From NCBI GenBank assembly GCA_021613535.1, contig CP075495.1, positions 6,696,001-6,760,000 of the forward strand: a stretch of 64,000 nucleotides of DNA, given 5' to 3'. Under the pieces are notes generated by a model. The model worked only from the letters and a program-made list of their open reading frames with translations. It was not told the DNA's origin and made no database searches. Both the position numbers and the translations under genes were made by a program. Within the stretch, counting starts at the first letter, position 1; the number at the start of each line of letters is the position of its first letter. Shown here one piece after another: positions 48,438 through 59,489 of the stretch. This DNA is from Adineta vaga. Its lineage: Eukaryota > Rotifera.

Positions 48438-50720
48438 ATGGGTTATTTGTAAGTATGGATATCTAACTAAACGAATGTGTATATGTAACTTCGTAATATA
48501 TATAGTGAATGTTCGAAAACTAGTTTTTGATGTCTATTTTGTCTACTTGCTTTTGATATGTTAACACCTAATTAGAATTGATTTACGATTCAAACTAAAC
48601 TTTATTCATCCTTGTTTAGCTTCGGCAAAGACAAACATCGTCAGCAAAAATATGATCAGCATCAGTGTGCACTCTATCTCTTTATTATTATTGCATCTCT
48701 ATTGCTTCATATAACTAATGCTGACACTAATACTACGAATAATAAAGATGGATTCATCGCAACAGTCACAAATATCCCTACGAAGATTTTAACCAGTTTA
48801 TTTGGAAACTCCAGTAATAATTTAACAACAACAACAACAGCAACAGCAGCGAATGAAAGTTCGAGTGGAAATACAACGACAACTGCATCTCAGAAGAAAA
48901 CAAATTATTTTGATTTTCGAGTTATTTTGCAAATTCTTCTTCGAATTTCTGCTCAAGCATTGATAGTCGTAAGTTATCACATTCAGTAAAAGTCAGATTG
49001 CCAAAACAATTCGTTCTATTCTTGTATCCTTTTGAGAAAGACATATGATATTCTCGTTACTAACTTTTAATCAGATATGACCTGTCATGAACAACGACAT
49101 CACGAAAATTGTGTTTCATTAAGGATAATATCAGGAATTTATTATAGTTTAGTATATTTTATCTCGAAAAAATCTAATTGAGTTTTCTTTCTAGAAGAAA
49201 TATAAGACAGAAAAACAACCGATTATTAATATGATACATCATCATTTTCAGTCATTTGAGAAGAAATAACCCATATTTATTTCATCGAATAGAAAACTAA
49301 GAATTCAAGATGAGGATATGATATGACTGACGGTCGTTCACTGTCTACATATATATTAGTAATGACTGAAAATTGTCCTTGAAATTCATAAGAGATTGAT
49401 TATGATAAACAAGGTGATGTCTACAATATGTTCTCATTTATCTATTCAGACGTATTTTGTTTTGTACGACAAAAGAAGTAAATACATGATTGTTTTACGA
49501 TAGTCAAGTATGCGTCACCTGATTTTATTTGTTATGAAACGTACATTGAAGCCGACATGTCTTTTAATATGAATAGAATAGATTTCATGATTATATAACA
49601 TCTGCTGAGACTAAAGGTAAATCTTTTCAATAGGTCTCATGTACATATATTAACTAGAGTTATACGAAAGAAAGGACAAAAGAATAGGAATCGATGTTTT
49701 TTTTTATTGTATATAATCAATCGTATTAGGCATGCATAATCTTTAGAAGTGTGACATATGTTATATCACATTTTTGCTTTAGTTTGGTGGTGTACTTCCA
49801 TATATTCCACAATATTTGATAATCAAACGTAAACAAAATGCTGAAGGTTTTTCGAATTATGTCTGTCTTACATTACTTGTTGCGAACATTATTCGTATTG
49901 AATTTTGGTTTGGTAAACATTTTGAAATTCCACTTCTTTTACAATCAATAGTGATGATTTTTTGTATGCTTATTATGTTGGAACTTTGGACGCGTATTCA
50001 TGCATTAACAATGCGTCGACAAATCGATACAGAAGAAAGTGTAGTTGGTTCAAAAGAACAATTAACAGAAGAATTCTTGGATAAAAGATTTACAGATTTT
50101 GAAGTGGATTATTTTTGGCGATGGACAACGTACGTAGTAAACGGAAAATTTCACTTCTATCATTATGTTTCATTTTAGATTTGCCAGTTATCTTCAATTT
50201 TTATGTATAATTACATTTATTTTCAGTAAGTTTGAAGAGGAGATCAATATTTATTCTAAAATAGTTTATCTGTGTTTTGTTTTGTTTTGTTTTCTAATAC
50301 GTCAATATGAAACTATTTGTTAAACATAACATTGAAATATTCTTTTAGGCGTTATGACATGGTTGCTTCTCAACAATGTAGTCTATATTGAAACTATTGG
50401 ATTTCTTGCTGTTGTTTGTGAAGCTCTTCTTGGTATACCTCAATTTCTACGAAACTATCGTTTAAAATCAACTGAAGGCATGAGTGTGAAAATGGTAAAG
50501 ATTGAACATTCTTTTTGTATTCTTATTTTATTTCTCGTTTTAAATCATTAATCAGGTTCTTTTATGGGCATCCGGTGATATATTTAAAACAGTTTATTTC
50601 ATTATTCGAAATGCTCCAAAACAATTCTGGCTCTGTGGTATTCTACAAATCAGCATTGATATTGCCATACTTTTTCAAGTTATGCTCTATTCAAGAAAAT
50701 ATCGACTAGGTCAACAATGA
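48438..50720 (+). CDS. SLC66A2: PQ-loop membrane protein SLC66A2 (PQLC1)
   Basis: Exons 48438-48448, 48620-48968, 49783-50129, 50179-50225, 50349-50494 and 50556-50720; 1065 nt, 354 residues. The first coding exon is only 11 nt. The core matches SLC66A2 nearly end to end: FGGVLPYIPQYLIIKRKQNA (first PQ loop), GFSNYVCLTLLVANIIRIEF, FWFGKHFEIPLLLQS, FWRWTTFASYLQF, IETIGFLAVVCEALLGIPQF (second PQ loop), LKSTEGMSVKMVLLWASGDI, and QISIDIAILFQ. Unlike the human protein it has an extra N-terminal hydrophobic segment (about residues 20-37) and a luminal Thr/Asn-rich linker with several sequons. PQ-loop proteins act in lysosomes and endosomes; SLC66A2 is linked to a flippase/trafficking pathway in mammals. 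Confidence 0.87.
48969..49782 (+). other. SLC66A2 intron 2
   Basis: 814 bp with a GTAAGT donor and TTTAG acceptor. No other gene was seen inside. Confidence 0.6.
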
Positions 50721-50726
50721 AAAGTG

Positions 50727-50732
50727 AATAAA
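50727..50732 (+). terminator. AATAAA polyadenylation signal of SLC66A2
   Basis: A hexamer 7 nt after the stop codon; unusually close but followed by a T/C-rich stretch. Confidence 0.5.
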
Positions 50733-52876
50733 GAAAGAAAGAAGGAAAGAAAGTATTTTCTCTATATCTATCTCTTCTCCTTTTCTCTTTGCTGCATGCG
50801 CCAGTCTCTTTCTTCATCTCTTTGTTCTTTTGTTTTTGTATATGTCTCAATTTTATATTTGTATTTTGAACGATTTAATGTAAAACAATGAATACAAGTG
50901 AAGTACATTTTCGTGTTAAACTCGCTTGATTAATGTCTATTTTGTGCTAATATCCGTTCTTTTAATTTCTGTTTATTTGTCCATATCATACGTTTGTAAA
51001 CGAATCATCATTTGTCCGTTCTATGTTCTCTTTTATATATCACTTAATTCACTGTATTTATATTTCAATATCAACGAAAAAAATGTTTTTTTTTCTTTCA
51101 ATTTTATTATCAATCTATTTATACATTGTGAATATGTATCAATGTCCAACTGATGAAAGCTTTTATAGAATCAAATGAGTGATTGTAATGTTTTCCCGAA
51201 AGATTCTCTTGCGTCTGAATATATATGACTGATTGAAATTTACGGCATTTTCAAATTACCTCATCAGAAATTCAAGTAGTACCTCTTGAGAAGTAGAAGA
51301 TGATAAATAATATTCGAAAAAAAATGTCACTTTTTGTTTATTCTTGCAATACTTGTAATGAGTGCTTTTAACTGGAGAATTACTCTCCTTGACATAAAAT
51401 CTTATAGACACAAATTACAACGCGAAATATGATTTTGACCTTTAGCTATACGATATAAAAATAACAATTTTCTTTTTTTACATTATCTCACGCCTATGCA
51501 CATTTGTGTATATTATTCTGATGGATATGTATGGGGGTTAAAGATAACAAGATGTAATTTGATAAACAATATGAGGTGATGCATGAATAAAAAAAATGTT
51601 AATAGTTTGAACCTTCGTCTATCATTGATAGGGATTTCTTTATTCACATTGGAAAAGAAAATGAGTACGAACTGTGAGAATGATTGACATGCATGTTCAA
51701 TCATTCATCCAAACTTATTTCTAATCTCCTTGTCTGAAATCGCGTTCGCTTTCAGTCGCATGTTCAATGACATATGAGCGGCGTGTGCTCGCACAGATTT
51801 GATTATCACCAACACCAAAACCACGCCCCGTACGCATATTTGCATGTCAACACTTGCGTAATAACGTTTTCTTTTTTATACGAAGAAGAAGAAAAAGAAG
51901 AAGGAGAAAGAAAGAAAGAAGAGTTATTATGTGCTAGGCGGAAACTGAATTCTCATTCTGTCTTTGCTCATTTCTTTTTTTTTACGATTTTGTTTTACAT
52001 ACAGATCCGTACAGTATGAATGAGCAAAAGTGTGCAAAGTAATGACACGCTCTTGTACATTTCAAATGTCGGTATATGTATACGCTTCAAAAATGGAGTG
52101 TTGAAAAGAGAGGAAAGAAAAGAAGTGAAAGAGAATGAGCGAAACAGAGAAAAAGGAGGGGAAAGAGAGAGAGAGAAAGTCCAATCACTATCACACGGTT
52201 GATTGCCATGCGAAAGTGAGAAGAACAATAAGAAAACGACTTTAAATGAAAAAAAAATGAACAACGATTATTAAGCATAAAACGTCCAATATCTCCGCTT
52301 ATGTTTAAACGAGGTATGTCTTAAGGGTTCTCTTCACGTCTATTTTACGTTAAAGACGAAGAATTTTTGTCTTATTTATTGTCCTATTCATTTCTAATCA
52401 TAAGTACTTGAGAAAGAACAATTCGAGAGTTGAAAAAATGACATTATCACACATATAAAATGTCATTTATGTTTCGTCATCGGATAAATTGATTGTCGAT
52501 AGTTATGGTGAACATGTCGTTGCCTATACAGCCATTGGGCTTCGGTTACTAGTGATAGTATGTATGTATGTATGTATGCATGTATACGTATATGTCACTA
52601 ACGAAAAAGAAAGGACAATGTAACACACGATGCGAACATGTAACATTCGAACATTTATTTATATTCATTATGACTACATCATACTTCATTTAGTGTAGGA
52701 ATTCGTCGGGAAGTTATTCGTATCATTCAATTGAGATAGTTGTCTTCGTTTGTCTTTTTTGCATTCGATCTAATTTCATTCTTTTCTGATAGGATACATT
52801 CTATATCAATAGATTCTAAGTTATATATAATTTTATAAAAGTATCCTATCCATTCCTCTTTTTTGTTTTGTTTTAG
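50733..52876. other. intergenic, 2.1 kb; probably holds the first exon(s) of rols/TANC
   Basis: The RING exon that follows begins in phase 1 without a start codon, so the true start must lie here or farther upstream. Open frames at 51774-52019 and 52020-52202 begin with ATG, but I saw no donor in the required phase. A GTAT microsatellite lies at 52559-52578. Confidence 0.45.
52559..52578. repeat. (GTAT)n microsatellite
   Basis: Five GTAT units followed by GCATGTATACGTAT. Confidence 0.85.
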
Positions 52877-55800
52877 ACCTTGTCCTGTTTCGTTCGGCTC
52901 GTTTTTTTTCATCATCAGCAGCAAAGAAAAAGTTTTCTACCAACGACGACGATCTATGTATTTCCCGTTCATCAAATCACTCATGTCCGATATGTCGATG
53001 TCCATATGATAATCAAAAACACAAACGCTTAATCGATACGACATGTCATCATGAAAAGTGCTATTCATGTATGTTCAAATATGAACAGTGTTCGATATGC
53101 TTGTCACATTTAGGTAAGGATATACACATATACACGTCAAAAATGATTTTCAAAAAAAAAACTAAAATTAATCAAGCAGAACTACAAGACATTAATTGAG
53201 ATATCGAACATAATTCATCGAAAAATTTCATATTTTAAGAGCAGAATAATGTGTTTATTTTAGTTAAAAATCGATCTTCACAAGATAGAAAATCAATAAT
53301 TAGATCAATGTCTCCTTTACCTCCTTCATCATCAACTGCCTCTTCATCTCAGGCTGTTCCTTCATCTACCATTATTGCCAATAATTTACTTGTTCAAGCA
53401 TCTCCTCCTATTTCACGTGCCGTTACTGCGAATGCAGCTGAACGACCTCCTCCAACACCTGTCAAGCCAGTTTCTCATTTTCAGAAACTTCTCCATCATT
53501 TCAATGGAAATAAATCATCGCATAATTCATTTCTACGTGGTACATCTCTAACATCCAGTCAACAACGGTCAACAATAAAAACAAATGGTTCTATGGTGAC
53601 TATTCTTAAAAATAATCATAATAAATATTCTGAATGTACACACTCTAAACAACAACAACAAACTGAAAAATATGATGAATCTTTTCCTCCGCCACCTCCG
53701 CCTGAAATGGCTCATGAACAATTACTTGGCATTTTATTTCAAGGTAATCAAACAAGACTTTCTTCTATATCTCCATCTCCATCAACATCGTCAGCAACAA
53801 CACATACATCAATTCAACGACTTATAATAGGAAAAAATAAACAACAGCAGCAGCAGCAACAACAACAACAATTACAACATATGAATACAGCAAGTATTTC
53901 ACCTACTATGTCCAATTCTGATCTTTCATTTGCACAATCCGGTATTAATGTTCTATCACCAAGTAAATCACTTTCTTTATCTATTATTATATCATTGATT
54001 TTTTTCAATCGTTTGTACTTTCAAAGGTGTTGATACATTTTCTGGTTATGAACTTGGTCAAATGAGTAAATCAGTTCCGAATACAATGTTAGAATCTCAA
54101 ACATGGTCTCCACCACGTTATATAACAACTCCTTCATCAGTCTCACCTTCAAATCATACATGTCATTGTGGTTCAACTGTCAAAGATGAATTAATTTCCA
54201 TAAATGATGACGAAAAATTCTTTATTCAACGTGATTGGATCTATGATGAAATGTATAAATTATTAAAAGGAACGACAAAACCTGGTCTTGTACTATTAAG
54301 CCATGTACCAGGAATGGGTAAAACATTTCTTATGAAAAGTTTGTTACGAACAATGCTAACAACTCCTATGACAACATCATCAGCATCTCAACAAATAACA
54401 TCAGTTATCACTCGAAATGAAAAAAGTATGAATATGCAAGTAAACCTTTTTTTTCCTTTTCATCTCGATAATAAAATCAATGACATCATCAAGGTTAACA
54501 ATGTTGAATCGATGTCAAGTTTCAACATATAAAAAGAAGGAATTTATCAAATAAAACAACCGATTTCGAATTTCATAGGATTTTCGAGAAGACTCATCTT
54601 ACATTACATGATCAGTAAAGGAGAATCTTCATTCATCTATAGTTAACACTTTTTTTTGAAAATAAATCCGACAATGAAAAAGAAAATATTGATACGATCA
54701 TCGAGATCTAATCTTGATCAAACATTTTAAATACTCTAAAATAAAACTAATCTCTAAACTGAATTAAATCTGACACGTTCATCAATAAAGAAAAGATTGC
54801 AATCAATTAACTCATATTCTTCTTCTTTTTTTCTAGCTTCTATTATTCTAGTAAATTCTCCTAAACGTTCTTCATATGAATTGTTAAAATCACATATATT
54901 ATCATCACATTTTTGTGATTGTTCTCAAACAAATTCTTGTTCATTACCTGACATTATTCATTCAATCATCTATCGTGCACTTGAACATCCACTCTTACAT
55001 GCTTACCGTGATGTTATCCTTCGTGAACAACATACACGAAAAGCTATTACACTAAATGCATGTATTCAAAATATTGAACATGCATTTTTTACTGGTAATA
55101 GAACAGATTAAACAAACGAATTTTTCTAAAATAATATTGATCTTTTTTCTCTTTAGCTTTTCTTGATCAATTAAATCAATTGAAACTTCTTGGCCATTTA
55201 GAAGATTTATTTTCTTTATCAAATCATGTTTATTTAATAATTGATGGTATTAATAATGAATTATGTGATACCGAAGGGCAAACGATAACAGAATTTCTAT
55301 TTGCCAATCTTCATCGTCTTCCATCATGGTTAAAATTAATCATAACAATGAATCGTTTAGAAGATGATCAACATCAGCAAGAACAAAATACATTCTTACA
55401 AAATTTTGTTCTCTTAGATATTGAAGATGAACCACGTTTTTCCAATTATCTATATAATTATATGATCTGTCATCATCCATGTCCAATATGGATCAATTAT
55501 GTACATTATCTCATGGAAATCTTTTTTTTATTCAACAACTTTGTGATATCTTTGAACAACGAGAATTTCCATCCAATGTTGATCTACCACGAACATTAGA
55601 TGAAATCTTTTACTATCGATTTTTGAATGAAAATATTCAAAGAAATCTGGAGATTTGTCGAGCTATTCTTGAAATATGTTTAGCATCACGACGACCAATT
55701 AATTTAAATGTATTATATGATTGTTTGAATATTGATGATACATTTCAAGTTGAATGGTCAATATTTTTACAAGTATATTGCTTTGATTTGAATAAAAACA

Positions 55801-58642
55801 AAACAGTATTCACATTTGTTTTATTCTTTTAGAATATTTCTTATCTATCAGTATTTTTAATACAACTTCCAAATTCAACATATGCTATTAGTCATGGATC
55901 TATTCGAAATTGGTTATTAACCAATTCTAAACAATATTTCAATTGTAATATCCAGTAAATATTTTTCTGTCACTTTCATTTCGTTTTTTTTTATTACTAA
56001 ATTTATTCATCGTTTTAGAAAAGGTCATTCACGTTTAGCACTCTATCTATCTCGTTCATTAACAACTCCTTTGCATGGTCCAGAAGCTATCGAATGTATT
56101 CGTCATATTTCGTTAAGTGATTTATTTGCAAATAATATTATGCAAATTTGTCATACGATTAAACATTTAATCGATGATCCATCACGTTTATTGGCTTCAC
56201 TAAGAAATGCATTCTATCCTGAATTAGATATTTGTGAATTACTTTTAATGATATCAGCTAATCCAAATTCATTGGTCGATTCTATCCATATGCCACTCTT
56301 ATGTATTGCAGCTCGCAATGGTTATGTTTCATTTGTTGAATTACTTTTAAAATATCATGCAAATGTAAATATAACAACGAAAAATAATGAAAATAAAACA
56401 GCTTTAATGTTAGCTGCAGAATATGGACATGTAGATGTTGTCAAATTATTATTAAATTATAATGCGGATGTAAGTAATAATGAGTTCATTTTTGAAAGGA
56501 TTCTATTTCAAACACTTGTCTAAAGATTTTGATTTCAAACAAAAAAAAGAAAAGAAATCAATATGACAATGTTTATCATAAACATGTCTAATGAATGTTT
56601 TCTTTTCATCTATTAAGATTACTATTAAAGATAAATATCAATTAACAACTGTTGCTTATGCAACAAAACATGTTCCCATTTTGAAACTACTCGATTGTAA
56701 AGATGACTTCATACAACAACAAGCATTTGTTTATGGTGCATCAAATGGCTCATTAGATGCTTTAGAATATATGTTAACTGACAATACTTATTTAGCGATT
56801 GATATCAATGGTATTGATTATGTACATGGTGAAACAGGTAAACGAAGAATAAATAAAAATATTCTAGATAAGAATATATTTTGATTGTATAGCTTTAACA
56901 AATGCGGCAAGTCACGGTCATATCAAAGTAATTGATTATTTAATAACAAATCATCAAGCAGATATTGATCGAATTAATACACGTCAAATGACACCATTAT
57001 TATTAGCAGTGAAAAATGGTATGTGGTCATGTGTAGAATATTTACTAGATCATCAAGCATCAATAGAACATTGTGATAAACAAGGACGAACATGTTTAAT
57101 AATTGCAGCTACAGAAGGACATTTAGCTGTTCTTGATAGTTTATTAGAAAAAGGTTTGTACATTGATGTTCTTTTGAATGTTATGGAATTTTGGTTTCTG
57201 CCATAATAGGTGCTAATGTTCATCATGAAGATGAAGAAGGTTTAACAGCTTTATCATGGGCTTGTTTAAAAGGACATTATCATGCATGTGAAACATTATT
57301 AAATCATGGAAGTGATATTAATCATGAAGATATTAATGGACGTATACCCATGGATATGGCATCATTTTATGGTGATGTTCAGCTTGTTCAATTACTTATT
57401 GATCATGGTTCTGTTGTTGATCATGTTGATAAAAATGGAATGCGTGCATTAGATCGTGCTATTGGTTGTCGAAATGTTGCAGTTGTTAATTGTTTGTTAA
57501 AAAAAAGTGTTAAACTTGGTAAGTTGGTTAACAGATCGAAATCATTTATTCATTTGAAAATTTTAATGTGAGTGAAGAATGATTCTTTTGTTGACAGACA
57601 CATACATTCATTTGTGTTGATTCAGATTTTTGATAGATAAGTTGACACGATGTCTGCTTTCTTGAAAATGTGTTTCCTAGATCTGATGTAAATGTGCGTC
57701 ATCTATACATTATTTGGAGGCATTTGAATAAAATCCTACTGCTTCTTTGGTTATTGCTATAATACATTCTATTCTATTCTATTTCTATTATATGATGTTT
57801 TGATTTTGTGCCTTTCATATGAAAATTACTCATTAAAATTATGAATAGATTGATTGACGTCAGATTTGATGTAAGTGAAATTCTTGTGCTAGATCAGAAC
57901 CAAAAGATTCTCTAGACTCATCCTTTCACTTCCGATGAACATCTAGGAAAATTCGTCTAATGTTAATTCTAGGTCTTTCAACATGGGCATTGGCAGCCGG
58001 TAAAAATGATATGATGACAATATTAATATCAAAACTGATCGATGATGGTATTTCACTTTATAAAGTAAATTTTATTGATTTTTTCCTTCTATTTATTATC
58101 ATTATGTTTTCTTTCTAACATAGAAAAATCAATACAAAGATGCTGCTTATCGTTTTTCATATGCACTGAAAAAATTGCCCGCTGATATCGATCAACAAAC
58201 AACTGATCAATTTTCAACTAATTTTCGATTAATGAGATATAATTGTTTAATTAATTTAGCTAAATGTAAACGAAAACTAGATGTATGAAAAAATAATGTT
58301 GATTTCTCATTCTTCATTTCTTTCAAACCAATTTTATCTGTTATTCTAGTGTTATGAAGTAGCAGTTGATTATTGTACACAAGCACTATGTATTCATAGT
58401 ACATCAGACGTTCTCTTACTTCGATCAAGAATTAAACGTGATCAAAAGTATATTCTTCATCATTGAAAATATATCGTTGAATTCAAATTGAATTTCTTTC
58501 TTTTTTTTTCCATAGATTATATGACGATGCATTAACTGATTTACTTGCTGCTAAAAATCTTGATCCAACAAATACAGAATTAGATAGATATATCAATCGA
58601 TTACATACGGATCTTCAACATTGTCATGAAACGCTTCTGTAA
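52877..58642 (+). CDS. rols: rolling pebbles/TANC scaffold: RING, STAND NTPase, ankyrin and TPR repeats (5' end missing)
   Basis: Fourteen exons: 52877-53113, 53264-53962, 54027-54425, 54837-55094, 55157-55772, 55833-55954, 56019-56469, 56618-56837, 56893-57153, 57210-57518, 57973-58064, 58124-58282, 58350-58447, 58516-58642. Domains in order: a C3HC4 RING (CPICRCPYD, TTCHHEKCYSCMF, QCSIC); a 230-residue Pro/Ser/Gln-rich disordered region; a STAND P-loop NTPase with HVPGMGKT (Walker A; the first Gly is His) and LIIDGINN (Walker B); about ten ankyrin repeats (GNGY-type AARNGYVSFVELLLKYHANVN, AAEYGHVDVVKLLLNYNAD and others); and C-terminal TPRs (YKDAAYRFSYALKKLP, AVDYCTQALCI, LYDDALTDLLAAKNLDPTN). 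This is the order of Drosophila Rols7; vertebrate TANC1/2 lack the RING. The family scaffolds myoblast fusion and synapses. The frame breaks once, in exon 5 at about 55443-55490, where one added base restores it. The start exon was not found. Confidence 0.83.
54426..54836 (+). other. rols/TANC intron 3
   Basis: 411 bp. The donor GTATGA at 54426 keeps phase 1; the alternative GTAAAC at 54439 does not. No internal gene was seen. Confidence 0.6.
57519..57972 (+). other. rols/TANC intron 10
   Basis: 454 bp, GTAAGT to TTCTAG, with no coding signal. Confidence 0.6.
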
Positions 58643-58787
58643 CATTCCATTTGCAAATGGACCCCGGTCGATAATCTCGTTCTTCATATTTCGATATATT
58701 TTTTCTTTACATGTAAACATTTCTTGTTGAACAGTTAAATAATACTAATGTATAGCTATGTTCTTCTATTAAAAACAAAAACATTTT

Positions 58788-58806
58788 CTCTCTCTCTCTC
58801 TCTCTT
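58788..58806. repeat. CT-rich dinucleotide run
   Basis: (CT)n in the gap between rols/TANC and SDHAF3. Confidence 0.8.
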
Positions 58807-58941
58807 CGTTTCCTTCTGCTACTATTACTATTCCTTCTTTTTCTTTTGTTAATTTGATTAAAGTTATAATAGAGATGAAAAGCCAAACTAGAATATTTCT
58901 TGTTTTAGAATTATAAAACAAAGATATGATGTTTCGAACAA

Positions 58942-59489
58942 ATGTATGAGAAAATTTTTGGTACCCAACATCGTGTAACTGTCTTGAGATTATATAAAAC
59001 TATTCTTCGTTTACATCAAAGTCTTCCACATGAATTAAATCAATTGGGTAATCAATACGTTCGAGATGAATTTCGCCGTCATAAAGATGCTCAACCCGAA
59101 TTTGTTACTCATTTTATGGTTGAATGGAGTGTAAGTATTGTAAAACGTACGCAAAAGAAGAATACGAAATAGGGTTTGTCTTTATTTTTTCGTGTATTTC
59201 TATTCGTCAGCATTGCATGACACACAATTTATTCTTTTTCGTTTCTTTGATTCATGATAAGCGTTAACATTGGTGACTGTCATCTCTTTTTTTCTTCTTA
59301 TTTTACTTTTTTTTTCTTCATTTGTAGGAGTATGCTCGACTATTAACTCGTCAAGTTTCATCGAAAAATACTGCTTCGTTTGGTAAAACAATTGATATTG
59401 GTGCACTCGATCTTCTTAAAGAAGATCAACTTGGTCAACTTTACGAATTATATACTGAAATACAAAAAACGACTCAATCAACAAAATAA
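58942..59489 (+). CDS. SDHAF3: succinate dehydrogenase assembly factor 3 (LYR protein)
   Basis: Two phase-0 exons, 58942-59130 and 59328-59489; 351 nt, 116 residues. The LYR motif is [12 protein letters not shown], followed by [35 protein letters not shown], the signature of SDHAF3/Acn9 ([10 protein letters not shown]). The family is mitochondrial and protects SDHB during complex II assembly. The N-terminus here is only eight residues before the LYR helix. An out-of-frame upstream ATG-ATG (58926) overlaps the start and could lower initiation. A pyrimidine-AG acceptor at 58907-58908 suggests a spliced 5' leader. The stop TAA (59487-59489) shares its last A with the ATG of GK5. Confidence 0.86.

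Noticed and set aside
51774-52202. Two ORFs as possible start exons of rols/TANC
   Set aside because: They start with ATG, but I found no donor in phase 1 as the RING exon requires; the second is low-complexity Glu/Arg/Lys.
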